Below, piece after piece: positions 24,635-33,301 of a stretch of DNA of 64,000 nucleotides. Within the stretch, counting starts at the first letter, position 1; every line of letters starts with the position of its first letter. The notes beneath the pieces were generated by a model. It did not search any database. It saw only the letters and a program-made list of their open reading frames with translations, and was not told where the DNA came from. The position numbers and the translations under genes were made by a program. The stretch is from NCBI RefSeq assembly GCF_027922045.1, contig NZ_BSEX01000001.1:362219-426218 (forward strand), read 5' to 3'. The DNA is from Microbacterium terregens. GTDB taxonomy: Bacteria > Pseudomonadota > Alphaproteobacteria > Sphingomonadales > Sphingomonadaceae.

Positions 24635-25834
24635 TCAGAACGCCAGCCCCAGGACCAGCATGCCCCGGGTGCTGCGATAGGTGCCGTACAGCGCGTCGGT
24701 GGTGCGGCGGGCGTGCACCGCCTCCAGCCCGATCCGGAACCGCTCGACCGGGGACCAGCCGAGCGCGGCCCGCGCCTCCGCCGTGCGGTCGAAGCTGCGC
24801 GCGCCGGTGCTCGCCAGGTCCACCGCGCGAAAGCGTCGTCGCTCGATCCTGCCGGCGAGCTCGAAATCCACCGCGCGCCCGATCCGATAGCGGCCGACCA
24901 GTTCGCCTCGGTCGGCCAGGTAATAGCCGGCAGCAACGTCCCCGCTCGCATCCACGTCGCGCCCGGCCGACGCGCGCAGGCGCAGCCGCGGCACGGGGGT
25001 CCAGGCGAGTGAGGCCCCGCCGACCAGGCCTGAAAAGTCGCGCGCGGCCGCATTCCGGCTGTCGGCCGCGACATAGCCGAGCACCCCGCTTGCGATCAGC
25101 GCGGCGCCGCGCGCGGTGACGCGCCCGGTGGCGCTTCGCACCCGCGTGGCGTCCGGCCGTCCATCGGCAAGCGGCCGGTTCGGGAAATCGAGCGCCTCGG
25201 ACGAGAGGGCCAGCGCCAGCCCCAGCCGCCCCCCACGATTGACGGCGATGCCGGCCGAGACGCGCTCCGCCTCCAGGTCGCTCCGCAGCCGCACCGCCGC
25301 ACTGTTGTCGATCACCCGGCGCCGATAGCCGATCTCCGGGTGCAGCCCGGCTCCCAGCGTGCAGCCGCCGTCCAGCGTTAGCGTCCGGCTCTCCCGCGTG
25401 TTGCGCACCGGCGCGCCCAGGTCGCTGAGGTCGGTCTGGCCGCGCCCGTAGCGGAAGGAGGCCTCGCCGTCGCAGCGCGCGCCGACCTGCCAGTCGACAC
25501 CCCCGGTCGCGTCGATCCGCTCGCGCTTCAGGAAGCGGTTCTCGCGATAGAAGTCATAGCCGGCGGCCCCGCGCAGGAACAGGCGCTGGCGGCTCACGCG
25601 CTGCGCCACGTCGACCACGGCCGACAGGGTCGTGCGGACGTCGTCCTTGCTGCGGTCCGGCGCCACCGGCTGGTCGCGGTCCAGCCGCAGGATGTTGTCG
25701 TCGTAGACCACGCGCGCCTCCATGCCGAGGCGCGCCCGGTTGGCGATGTCCTCGGCCAGATCGTCGAGCGAGACCGGCGCCGCGATGGTGGTGATGGTGC
25801 CTGCGGCAAGCACAGCGATCCCCACCACTCCCAT
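24635..25834 (-). CDS. Outer-membrane beta-barrel protein of the EPS locus
   Basis: 399 residues. A hydrophobic N-terminal segment (VVGIAVLAAGTITTIAA) looks like a signal peptide. The rest is built of alternating amphipathic strands rich in Arg, Asp and Tyr (for example ARVVYDDNILRLDRDQ) and ends LVLGLAF, with the terminal Phe used by BAM substrates. Similar barrels occur beside the export gene in sphingan clusters. It likely aids export or anchoring of the polysaccharide. It is the first gene of the minus-strand operon, 213 bases from the divergent GT2. Confidence 0.72.
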   Translation of the reverse strand: MGVVGIAVLAAGTITTIAAPVSLDDLAEDIANRARLGMEARVVYDDNILRLDRDQPVAPDRSKDDVRTTLSAVVDVAQRVSRQRLFLRGAAGYDFYRENRFLKRERIDATGGVDWQVGARCDGEASFRYGRGQTDLSDLGAPVRNTRESRTLTLDGGCTLGAGLHPEIGYRRRVIDNSAAVRLRSDLEAERVSAGIAVNRGGRLGLALALSSEALDFPNRPLADGRPDATRVRSATGRVTARGAALIASGVLGYVAADSRNAAARDFSGLVGGASLAWTPVPRLRLRASAGRDVDASGDVAAGYYLADRGELVGRYRIGRAVDFELAGRIERRRFRAVDLASTGARSFDRTAEARAALGWSPVERFRIGLEAVHARRTTDALYGTYRSTRGMLVLGLAF

Positions 25835-26047
25835 GCCGCCCCCCTGTTCCCCGAACCTGACGCCTGCCTACTCTTCTGTTTGGCGCCGTGCGCTGCCGGA
25901 TCGGACCGGTTCGGAGGGGATGCCGCGGGCGCCGCGCCGCGCCATGCCCCTGCACGGAGGCGCGGTGTCCGACCATTTCGGCTCTAGTCCCGTTCCCGTT
26001 CTGTGCCCGGGGACGATAGACAAGCCGCATTCCCGGCGGAGGACGGC

Positions 26048-26905
26048 TTGGACATTTCGCTCATCATCTGCACGCGCAACCGCGCTGCCCAGCTCGGCGG
26101 CTGTCTTGAGGCGGTGGCCGGCCTGCGCTTTTCCGGCAGCTGGGAACTGGTGATGGTGGACAATGGCTCCACCGACGCGACCCAGGCCACGATCGAGGCG
26201 TTCGCCGCCCGCGTCCCATTCCCCGTCCGCATCGCCCACCAGCCGGTTCCCGGCCTCAGCAATGCGCGCAACGCCGGGCTGGCGGTTGCAGCCGGCCGGC
26301 TGATCGCCTTCACCGACGATGATTGCTACGCCGATCCGGCGCTGCTCACCCGCACCGTCGCCGCCTTTGCGCGGCCGGAGCTCGGCTATGTCAGCGGCCG
26401 CATCCTGCTCCACGATCCCGCCGACTTCCCCGCCACCGTCAACGAATCGACCGAGCCGCGCTCCTTCCCGCCGGGCCGCTACCTGCCGCCCGGCGCGATC
26501 CGCGGCGCCAATCTCGGCTTCCGCCGCGCCGCGCTCGACGCGATCGGCGGCTTCGATCCCTTGTTCGGCAGTGGCGCCCGGTTTCCGGCAGAGGACATCG
26601 ACGCCGCCTGCCGGTGCAGCCTGCGCGGCTGGGCCGGGGCCTATGACCCCAGCATCGTCGTCTCGCACCACCATGGCCGCAAGGCGGGGGACGTGCGCGG
26701 GCTGTTCCAGGCCTATGACTATGGCCGCGGCGCCTACCACGCCAAGCTGCTGCTCCACGATCGCGCGCCGCGCGCGGCCTTGCGCGGCTGGGCGGGTCTG
26801 CCGCGGCGCATGCGGGCGCGTCCGTCCACCCTCTGGTGGGAGCTCGCCGGGGCGGCCCGCTACGCGCGCAGCTACTTCGCTCCCTCTGCGGGGCAGGCGC
26901 AGTGA
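26048..26905 (+). CDS. Family 2 glycosyltransferase
   Basis: 285 residues from a TTG at 26048, which has a GGAGGA ribosome binding site six bases upstream; a GTG at 26003 has none. The GT-A fold opens DISLIICTRNRAAQLGGCLE, with VMVDNGSTDAT for nucleotide binding, the metal-binding FTDDDCYADP at about residue 95-104 and a catalytic Asp in AEDIDAACRCSLRG. It would transfer one sugar to the lipid-linked EPS repeat unit in the cytoplasm. It leads the plus-strand arm of the EPS locus and overlaps GT25 by four bases. Confidence 0.85.
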   Translation: MDISLIICTRNRAAQLGGCLEAVAGLRFSGSWELVMVDNGSTDATQATIEAFAARVPFPVRIAHQPVPGLSNARNAGLAVAAGRLIAFTDDDCYADPALLTRTVAAFARPELGYVSGRILLHDPADFPATVNESTEPRSFPPGRYLPPGAIRGANLGFRRAALDAIGGFDPLFGSGARFPAEDIDAACRCSLRGWAGAYDPSIVVSHHHGRKAGDVRGLFQAYDYGRGAYHAKLLLHDRAPRAALRGWAGLPRRMRARPSTLWWELAGAARYARSYFAPSAGQAQ

Positions 26906-27657
26906 CCTCGGCGACCGCAACGGCCCTTCCCCCGCCGCGCGTCCTGGTGCGGGTGATCAGCCTGCCCGGCTCGGTCGAGCGACGCGCGCGCATGGCGGAG
27001 CAGCTGGATGCCACGGGTCTCGACTGGCGCTTCTTTGACGGCTGGCGCACGCCGCCGCCGGAGCTTCCCTATGATCCCGCCCGCGCCCGCATCGCCCGCG
27101 GCCGCGTGCTCACGCCGGGCGAGCTCGGCTGCTTCGCCAGCCACTGGGCGCTCTGGGCGGACTTCCTGTTCAACAGCGATGCCGATCTGCTGCTGGCGCT
27201 GGAGGACGACCTCCTGCTCGATCCCGTCTTCTTCCAGCGGCTCGACGTTGCGGTGGAGGCGATGGGGCCGATCGACTATCTCCGCCTCTATGCCAAGGTG
27301 CCGGCCGGCATCCGCAACGAGGCGCATTTCCTCCACCGCCACATCGCCCGCTTCTCGGGCAAGGCCTATGGCACCCAGGCCTATCTGCTCACCCGCCGCG
27401 GCGCCGCACGCTTCCGCCGCTCGATCCGCCGCGTCGAGCGTCCGATCGATGACGAGATGGACCGTTTCTGGGCGCACGGCATGGCGATCCGCGCGGTCTT
27501 TCCCTTCCCGGTCATGGAGGTCCAGTACGGCTCCACGATCGAGGACACGCGACGGGTGCTCGAGCCGCTCACCGCTGCCGAGCGTGCGCGCTCGTTCCTG
27601 GTTCGCGGCGTCGAAAAGGCGCGCCGGATCGGCGCCGCCACGTTGCGCGGGGGCTGA
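26902..27657 (+). CDS. Family 25 glycosyltransferase
   Basis: 251 residues from a GTG overlapping the preceding stop (GTGA). The N-terminal VLVRVISLPGSVERRARMAE and LTPGELGCFASHWALW are GT25 (LPS galactosyltransferase-like) hallmarks, with the metal-binding acidic motif LALEDDLLLDP at about 98-108 and a conserved YGTQAYLLTRRGA. Likely adds a hexose to the EPS repeat. Confidence 0.85.
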   Translation: MTSATATALPPPRVLVRVISLPGSVERRARMAEQLDATGLDWRFFDGWRTPPPELPYDPARARIARGRVLTPGELGCFASHWALWADFLFNSDADLLLALEDDLLLDPVFFQRLDVAVEAMGPIDYLRLYAKVPAGIRNEAHFLHRHIARFSGKAYGTQAYLLTRRGAARFRRSIRRVERPIDDEMDRFWAHGMAIRAVFPFPVMEVQYGSTIEDTRRVLEPLTAAERARSFLVRGVEKARRIGAATLRGG

Positions 27658-27705
27658 GCGCGTGCAGCATTCCCTTGCCACCGGCACACCGCCGGGAGCC
27701 TCCTC

Positions 27706-29175
27706 CTGAACACCGCCAGCCTGCCCGGCACTCGTACCGCTACGCGCGCGGGCCCGCTCGCGCGCCTGCGCCGGGCGGCTCCCTGGGCGGCGGCGGAGAG
27801 CCTGTTCTCCGCGGTCGCGACCCTTGCCTCCACGCTGGTGGTGGCGCGGCTGCTCACCCCGTCCGACTTCGGCCTGGCCTCGGTCGCCTTCGCCGTGGTC
27901 GCGATCGTCCAGCTGCTCGCCTTCGCCGGCGTTCCCCAGGCGATGCTCCGCACGCCGCAGCTGTTGCCGCGCCTGAGCGACCAGCTCTTCTGGGTGCTGC
28001 TCGGCCTCGGTGCCCTGGCGACCCTGGTCTGCTGGCTGATCGCCGCCCCCATCGCCCGCTTCTACGGGGCGCCGCTGCTGCTGTGGCTGATCGGCGTGCA
28101 GGCGCTCGACTGCCTGCTCCAGGCGCTGGTGCAGTTCCCGACCGCCCTGCTCACCCGCAAGATGCGCACCCGCAGCCTTGCCCTGCGCATGCTGTGGTTC
28201 AAGCTCGTCAGCATCGCCGGGACGCTCGCCGCCGCCGCCGCCGGCCTCGGCCCGTGGAGCCTGGTCGCCGGCAGCCTGCTCGGCAGCGCCGCCAGCGTCC
28301 TCCTCCTGTGGCGCACCCAGCCACGCCGCCCCCGCTGGCGCCGCCTCGACGCGGGCCTCTTGCCGCTGCTGCGCATGGGCTGGCTGATCATGGCGGAGAC
28401 GGCGCTGACCGCGCTTTCGGTACGCGGGTTCCTGCTCCTGTTCGGCAAGTTCCACGGGCTGCACGACCTCGGCCTGCTCAACTTCGCGATGCGGCTGGTG
28501 GACGAGCTGGGGGCGATGATCACCGCCTCGGTCGGCCGCGTCTCGCTGAGCTTCTTTGCGACCGCGCACCGTGCAGGCCACGACCTCGCCCGCATCTTCG
28601 TGGTCGGCACCCACGCGATCACCCTGGCGGTGCTGCCGCTGTTCTTTGGACTCGCCGCTGTCGCGGGCGATGCCGTCCCGCTCGTCTTCGGCGCGCGGTG
28701 GCAGGCAGCGGTGCCGGCGGTACAGCTGCTCGCCGTCTTCTGGGGCCTGCGCATGACGCGGCTGCTGAGCCCTGGCCTCATGCGCACCCTCGACGTGCAG
28801 GGCCCGCTGGTGATGAACGCCGCGATCAGCTTCGGCTTCGCGATGGCGGCCGTGCTGCTCACCCGCGAGCTCGGCTTCGTCGGCGCCGTCGCCGCGTTCA
28901 GCGCGCGGATGCTGGTGACGATCCCCGCCGGTGCCGGCGTGCTCGCGCGCGTCGCCGCGCTGCCCGTCTCGCGCCAGTTCGCGGCGGTCGCCCGGCCGCT
29001 CACGCTCGCCACGATCATGGCGGGCCTCGTGCTGGCCGGCCGCAGCCTCGCGAGCGACTGGCCCCTCGCGCCCCGCCTCGCCGCGCTCACCGCCGGCGGC
29101 GCGCTCCTCTACGCCCTGCTCGTCTGGACCTTCGACCGCCGCGCCCTCACCCGCCTCACCGCGCTACGCGGCTGA
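27706..29175 (+). CDS. Polysaccharide flippase (Wzx/PST family), apparent CTG start
   Basis: About 489 residues if initiated at the CTG at 27706; 12-14 membrane helices, PST-type Wzx (VVARLLTPSDFGLASVAFAV near the first helix). The first helix (ESLFSAVATLASTL) lies upstream of the first in-frame ATG/GTG/TTG, a GTG at 27838, so initiation must be earlier. The CTG has GGGAG seven bases upstream and overlaps the TGA of a 15-codon mini-ORF (27662-27709). A frameshift is the alternative. It would flip the lipid-linked repeat unit to the periplasm. Confidence 0.75.
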   Translation: MNTASLPGTRTATRAGPLARLRRAAPWAAAESLFSAVATLASTLVVARLLTPSDFGLASVAFAVVAIVQLLAFAGVPQAMLRTPQLLPRLSDQLFWVLLGLGALATLVCWLIAAPIARFYGAPLLLWLIGVQALDCLLQALVQFPTALLTRKMRTRSLALRMLWFKLVSIAGTLAAAAAGLGPWSLVAGSLLGSAASVLLLWRTQPRRPRWRRLDAGLLPLLRMGWLIMAETALTALSVRGFLLLFGKFHGLHDLGLLNFAMRLVDELGAMITASVGRVSLSFFATAHRAGHDLARIFVVGTHAITLAVLPLFFGLAAVAGDAVPLVFGARWQAAVPAVQLLAVFWGLRMTRLLSPGLMRTLDVQGPLVMNAAISFGFAMAAVLLTRELGFVGAVAAFSARMLVTIPAGAGVLARVAALPVSRQFAAVARPLTLATIMAGLVLAGRSLASDWPLAPRLAALTAGGALLYALLVWTFDRRALTRLTALRG

Positions 29176-29207
29176 GGATGCGGTGTTCGGCTCAGATCTA
29201 CGACGCC

Positions 29208-29888
29208 CTAGTTGCCGCCCGTCGCCACCGTCTGGGTCGCCGGCACCGCCGTATCGGGTGTCGCGACCTGCGGCACCGCCGGCGCGACGCTGGTCGGCGC
29301 ATTCGCCCGGTCCGCCAGCGCGTAGAAGGCCTCGCCCTCCATCTCCAGCAGCCGCACCCGGCCCTGGTTCATCGGCTCCAGCGAATGAACGAACGAGCGC
29401 GGCTTCTTCATCAGCTTGGGGTTCTCGACCACCGTCAGCCCGGCGCGGCGCGCCGCTTCCGCCACGAAGTGCACGCAGTTGCGGCGGTTGAGGCTGTAGC
29501 GATGGTCGCCCTTCTCGCCCCACTCCTCCACCAGCGCGAGGACCGCGGCATATTGCGCGTCGGTCAGCATCACCGAGAAGTGGACGTCGCTGTTCTCGAT
29601 GTACTTCTGCTTGGTCTCGTCGATCCGCCCGGGCACGGTCCCCATCAGGATGGCGGGTGTGATCGCCTTGGCAGTGAAGCCATAGCTCAGCTGTACGGGC
29701 TCCCCACCGGCATCGGGCGTCCCCTCCAGCACGAAAAAGGCGTGCGGGAACTCGTTGCCGAACTCATGCGACCAGAAGCTGATGGTGACGCCGGCGCTGG
29801 CAGGCGCCGTGAGCCCCAGCGACAACAGCGCGGCCCCCAGGAGGGCCAGGAACGCACGGGGCGTCGGGACGCGGAACCAGGATGCCAT
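29208..29888 (-). CDS. Exported hypothetical protein with papain-like NC-H motif
   Basis: 226 residues with a signal peptide (about 1-32, ending APASA). The domain SFWSHEFGNEFPHAFFVLEG near the N terminus and LNRRNCVHFVAEAARRAGL around 135 give one His block followed by a Cys block, the order of circularly permuted NlpC/P60-like hydrolases. A Thr/Pro/Val-rich tail ends the protein. I do not know an assigned function; a periplasmic amidase or peptidase is a reasonable guess. The ATG at 29888 is chosen for the signal peptide. Confidence 0.6.
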   Translation of the reverse strand: MASWFRVPTPRAFLALLGAALLSLGLTAPASAGVTISFWSHEFGNEFPHAFFVLEGTPDAGGEPVQLSYGFTAKAITPAILMGTVPGRIDETKQKYIENSDVHFSVMLTDAQYAAVLALVEEWGEKGDHRYSLNRRNCVHFVAEAARRAGLTVVENPKLMKKPRSFVHSLEPMNQGRVRLLEMEGEAFYALADRANAPTSVAPAVPQVATPDTAVPATQTVATGGN

Positions 29889-29967
29889 GGGCCACACGCT
29901 ACCGCGCCCGGCGCGCGGGATAAAGCTCCCCCGCACCGGGCGTCGGCTGGTTCCGGTTCGGACTGGC

Positions 29968-30261
29968 TCAGCCCTGATTGTCTTCGGCGCGTTTGCGCTC
30001 CGCCTCTTCGTCATACCCCGACGAGGGGGCAGGCAGGCTGCTGCTGTGGATCGGCTGGGTCGACGCGGGCGGGTCGGACGCGTCCATCGACTCGTCCAGC
30101 GCCCGGTCCAGCCGCGCATCCTTGCTCTCCGGATTGCGCTGCAGCCGCTCGTTGATCGACTCGTCATGGCCCGCGTCGCGGCGCGTCTCGCCCGGATCCT
30201 CCGGCGCCACCGACATGGTCTCCATGGCCGCCGGGTCGATCGAGTCCTTGTCTCCGCTCAT
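29968..30261 (-). CDS. Small acidic, disordered hypothetical protein
   Basis: 97 residues, rich in Asp, Glu, Ser, Pro and Arg (MSGDKDSIDPAAMETMSVA; ends ERKRAEDNQG), with no hydrophobic core or signal. A GGAGAGAG ribosome binding site directly before the ATG at 30261 supports translation. Proteins of this style are common stress-related cytosolic proteins in sphingomonads, but no family is recognised. Confidence 0.6.
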   Translation of the reverse strand: MSGDKDSIDPAAMETMSVAPEDPGETRRDAGHDESINERLQRNPESKDARLDRALDESMDASDPPASTQPIHSSSLPAPSSGYDEEAERKRAEDNQG

Positions 30262-30336
30262 CACTCTCTCCTCGAAAACCTTCGAGTCAAAAAACGAGCG
30301 GCGGCCCGGCTCGTTCCGGTGCCGCCACGACATCGC

Positions 30337-30369
30337 AAAAGGGGCCCGGCGATCGCTCGCCGAGCCCCC
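30337..30369 (-). terminator. Rho-independent terminator after the Bax-inhibitor gene
   Basis: Read on the minus strand, GGGGCTCGGCGA and TCGCCGGGCCCC pair over 12 bases (one G-U) around a GCGA loop and are followed by TTTT. It begins 28 bases past the stop codon at 30397. Confidence 0.8.
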
Positions 30370-30396
30370 GAAAGGCTTCTGCCCTGTGCCGGTCGC

Positions 30397-31137
30397 TTAG
30401 TCGCGGCTGCCCAGGAACGAGAGCAGGAACTGGAACATGTTCACGAAGTCGAGGTAGAGCGACAGCGCGCCCATGATCACGACCTTGCCCATCATGTCCG
30501 TGCCCGCGACATAGGCGTACATGCTCTTGATGCGCTGCGTGTCATAGGCGGTGAGGCCTGCGAACAGCAGCACGCCGACCGCGCTGATCACCATGTTGAC
30601 CGCCGGCGACTGGAACCACAGGTTCAGCAGCGACGCCACGATGATGCCGACCACGCCCATGATCAGGAAGGTGCCGAAACCCGACAGGTCCTTCTTGGTG
30701 GTGTAGCCCCACAGGCTCAGCGACAGGAACGCAACCGCGGTCGCAAAGAAGGTGATCGCGATCGACGCACCCGTATAGGCCAGGAAGATCGTCGACATCG
30801 ACAGGCCCATGATCGCCGCGAACGCCCAGAACAGCGCCTGCGTCGCGCCATAGGACAGGCGCTGGATGCCGAAGCTCAGCACCATCACGAACGCCAGCGG
30901 CGAGAACATGATCAGGTACTTGAGCGGGCCCGGCGACAGGAACACGGCAGCGGCCGGCGAGCTGGTGCCGCCCCACGAAAACAGCAGCGCGACGATGCCC
31001 GTCAGCAGAACGCCCGACGCCATGTAGTTGTACACGGAAAGCATATAGGACCGCAGCCCCGCATCATACGCCTGCGCGCGCGATGCGGCCGTTGCGAACG
31101 GCGCGGCGGTCGTTCGGGGATCCGACCAGTTGGCCAT
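30397..31137 (-). CDS. Bax inhibitor-1 / YccA-family membrane protein
   Basis: 246 residues with seven predicted membrane helices after a short cytosolic N terminus (about 1-28). Family landmarks are SVYNYMASGVLLTG, the YGATQALFWAFAAIMGLSMS segment, and the C-terminal AYDTQRIKSMY with the acidic/basic pair, then LYLDFVNMFQFLL. Bacterial BI-1 proteins act as pH-sensitive calcium leaks or FtsH-linked quality-control partners. The ATG at 31137 has AGGAG upstream. Transcribed alone and ended by the hairpin at 30337-30369. Confidence 0.92.
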   Translation of the reverse strand: MANWSDPRTTAAPFATAASRAQAYDAGLRSYMLSVYNYMASGVLLTGIVALLFSWGGTSSPAAAVFLSPGPLKYLIMFSPLAFVMVLSFGIQRLSYGATQALFWAFAAIMGLSMSTIFLAYTGASIAITFFATAVAFLSLSLWGYTTKKDLSGFGTFLIMGVVGIIVASLLNLWFQSPAVNMVISAVGVLLFAGLTAYDTQRIKSMYAYVAGTDMMGKVVIMGALSLYLDFVNMFQFLLSFLGSRD

Positions 31138-31260
31138 CTCGAAAAAACTCCTCTTCACCGGCATGATGCCGGTCATGCTTTCATATGCCCCCGGACCGTC
31201 CGAATTCAAGCGGGGGCCGGGCTGGCCCTCCGGCGCCGGCCGGCGTAGCAACAGTTTGTA

Positions 31261-31794
31261 ATGCACCGCCTGTTCGTCGCCCTGCGCCCCCCGCCCGAGA
31301 TTCGCCGGCAATTGCTGGCGCTGATGGAGGGTGTCGAGAATGCGCGTTGGCAGGACGAGGAGCAGCTTCACCTGACGCTGCGCTTCATCGGCAACGTCGA
31401 GCGCCCGGTGGCGGAGGACATCGCCACCGCGCTCAACGGCGTTCGCGCGCCTGCCATGACGCTGCGCCTCCACGGCGTCGGCTGCTTCGATCGCAAGGGC
31501 CGCACCACCGCGCTGTGGGCCGGGGTACATCCGCACGACGCGGTCGCCGCACTCCACCGCAAGGTCGACCAGGCGCTCGCCCGCGTGGGGCTGCCGCACG
31601 AGGGTCGGGCCTTTCACCCCCACATCACCCTGGCGCGCCTGAATGCGGCGACCGGCCCGGCCGATGCCTTTCTCGCGCGGCACGCAGGGCTTGCGAGCGA
31701 ACCCTTTTCGCTCACCCACATGCTGCTGTTCGAAAGCACCCTCACCCGCGACGGCGCCAGCTATGAGGCGATCGCGCGCTACCCGCTCGACTGA
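31261..31794 (+). CDS. thpR: RNA 2',3'-cyclic phosphodiesterase (2H family)
   Basis: 177 residues of the LigT/ThpR 2H phosphoesterase family. The two catalytic HxTx motifs are HLTLRF at about 39-44 and HITLAR at about 122-127, set on the symmetric fold. The enzyme opens 2',3'-cyclic phosphates on RNA to 2'-phosphates. It is convergent with the cupin gene, four bases apart. Confidence 0.9.
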   Translation: MHRLFVALRPPPEIRRQLLALMEGVENARWQDEEQLHLTLRFIGNVERPVAEDIATALNGVRAPAMTLRLHGVGCFDRKGRTTALWAGVHPHDAVAALHRKVDQALARVGLPHEGRAFHPHITLARLNAATGPADAFLARHAGLASEPFSLTHMLLFESTLTRDGASYEAIARYPLD

Positions 31795-31798
31795 ACGT

Positions 31799-32251
31799 TC
31801 AGGATCGTCCGGGCGCCCACCCCGGCGGCGCCAGCTCGAAGCCGTCGAAGCGGAACGCCGGCGCGACGACGCAACTGACCAGCGTCCATCCCGCCTCGGC
31901 TTCCGCCGCCTGCCACCAGCCTGCCGGGATCCGCAGCTGCGGCTGCTCGCCCGCCAGCACGTCCCCGCCCAGCGTCCGCCGCTCGACCGCCGCCCCGTCG
32001 CTCTCCGCCTGCGACAGCAGCAGCGGCGCGCCCGCATGCCACAGCCACAGCTCGTCCGCATCGACGCGGTGCCAGTGCGAGCGCTCGCCCTTCGCCAGCA
32101 GGAACAGGATCGCGGTCGCCGCCCCGCGCGTGTCTTCCGGCTCCGGCGCCCGCCAAGTCTCGCGGTACCAGCCGCCCTCCGGATGCGGGGTCAGCTCCAG
32201 CGTTGCGACCAGTTCAGCCGCCTCCGCGTCTAGGGAATGGAGAGCAGGCAT
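31799..32251 (-). CDS. Cupin_5 (DUF985) domain protein
   Basis: 150 residues from the ATG at 32251, which gives the family's usual length; an ATG at 32314 in the same frame would add 21 residues. Motifs are L-x-PHPEGGWYRETW, ILFLLAKGERSHWHRVDADEL and VLAGEQPQLRIPAGWWQAAE, the DUF985 pattern. These are single-domain cupins, often annotated as sugar-related, with no settled activity. A GGGGACG sequence precedes the chosen ATG. Confidence 0.82.
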   Translation of the reverse strand: MPALHSLDAEAAELVATLELTPHPEGGWYRETWRAPEPEDTRGAATAILFLLAKGERSHWHRVDADELWLWHAGAPLLLSQAESDGAAVERRTLGGDVLAGEQPQLRIPAGWWQAAEAEAGWTLVSCVVAPAFRFDGFELAPPGWAPGRS

Positions 32252-32374
32252 GGGCGACGTCCCCTTGTACGAAACCTGAACCGGAACCTGAACGTTAGAC
32301 ATCGTTTCGTTCATGAAACTGCCACGTAGAACCTGCGTTTATAGGGTCAGCAATTCGCTAATGGGGATTTTCTG

Positions 32375-32686
32375 ATGCGTAACATGGTTCTCGCGCTCAC
32401 CGCGCTGTCGCTGGCTCTTCCTGTCGCCGCGGTGGTTCCGACCGACCAGGCTTCGGCGCAGTCGCACAAGCGCTACAAGTATCGCGAGTGGAAGGGCCGT
32501 GACGGCCGCCGCTATTGCCGCAAGCCCGATGGCACCACCGGCCTGGTGGTCGGCGGCGTTGCCGGCGCGCTGGTCGGCCGCACCATCGACACCCGCGGTG
32601 ACCGCACCGTCGGCACGCTGCTCGGCGCGGCAGCCGGCGCGGTGGCCGGTCGCGAGATCGAGCGCAGCGGCAGCAAGTGCCGCTAA
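32375..32686 (+). CDS. Exported glycine-zipper protein
   Basis: 103 residues with a signal peptide (about 1-29, ending QASAQ). A basic/aromatic stretch (HKRYKYREWKGRDGRRYCRK) precedes a glycine-zipper 2TM domain (GLVVGGVAGALVGRTIDTRG and LLGAAAGAVAGREIE). Cysteines near 47 and 102 could form a disulfide. Such proteins associate with the outer membrane or envelope, and are often stress-induced. A perfect terminator follows. Confidence 0.78.
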   Translation: MRNMVLALTALSLALPVAAVVPTDQASAQSHKRYKYREWKGRDGRRYCRKPDGTTGLVVGGVAGALVGRTIDTRGDRTVGTLLGAAAGAVAGREIERSGSKCR

Positions 32687-32710
32687 GCCTCGGCTGACCT
32701 ACGCTACGGA

Positions 32711-32745
32711 CGGGCGGCGGAACGACGGGTTCCGCCGCCCGTTTT
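32711..32745 (+). terminator. Rho-independent terminator
   Basis: CGGGCGGCGGAA (32711-32722) pairs perfectly over 12 bases with TTCCGCCGCCCG (32730-32741), with a seven-base loop, followed by TTTT. Confidence 0.88.
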
Positions 32746-32778
32746 CGTTCGCCTACCCCATTTCAGCAGGAGCAGCAG

Positions 32779-33204
32779 ATGATCCGCAGCGGTTCGGCAC
32801 GCTATGAAGGCCTCGGCAAGGACGGCAAGGCCGCCGTCTCCACCCAGTCGGGCGTTCTTTCCGACCAGCCCTATGGCTTCGGCACCCGCTTCGGCGACGA
32901 GCCCGGCACCAATCCCGAAGAGCTGATCGCCGCCGCCCATGCCAGCTGCTTCACCATGGCGCTGAGCTTCGCGCTGGCAAAAGCCGGCTTCAGCGACGGC
33001 ACGCTGGAGACGACCGCCAAGGTGACGCTCGACAAGGAAGGCGACGGATTCGCCGTCACCCGATCGGACCTCACGCTCAAGGCGCGCGTGCCCGGCATCG
33101 CCCAGGACCAGTTCGAACAGATCGCGCAGGAAGCCAAGGCCGGCTGCCCGATCTCGAAGCTGCTCAAGGCCGAAATCACGCTGGAACACAGCCTGGAGGC
33201 ATAA
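32779..33204 (+). CDS. OsmC-family peroxiredoxin
   Basis: 141 residues. The two redox cysteines of OsmC are present: Cys57 in AAHASCFTMAL (peroxidatic) and Cys123 in AKAGCPISKLLK (resolving). The dimeric enzyme reduces organic hydroperoxides in the cytosol using a dithiol such as lipoyl groups. An AGGAGC ribosome binding site precedes the ATG. Monocistronic: terminator before it, GC hairpin after it. Confidence 0.92.
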   Translation: MIRSGSARYEGLGKDGKAAVSTQSGVLSDQPYGFGTRFGDEPGTNPEELIAAAHASCFTMALSFALAKAGFSDGTLETTAKVTLDKEGDGFAVTRSDLTLKARVPGIAQDQFEQIAQEAKAGCPISKLLKAEITLEHSLEA

Positions 33205-33212
33205 GCCGCAGC

Positions 33213-33246
33213 GCCGCGCCCCTTGCCACGACGGCCGGGGCGCGGC
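33213..33246 (+). other. GC hairpin after the OsmC gene
   Basis: GCCGCGCCCC (33213-33222) and GGGGCGCGGC (33237-33246) pair perfectly over ten bases with a 14-base loop. No T-tract follows, so it may stabilise the transcript end rather than terminate by itself. Confidence 0.45.
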
Positions 33247-33301
33247 TGCCGACGCTCTCCTCACGCTTGACAACCCACAGGCGTGGGGTGAGCCTTCACC
33301 C

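Noticed and set aside
29755..31248. Plus-strand open frame of 497 codons
   Set aside because: It crosses two minus-strand genes and a terminator and shows no family resemblance.
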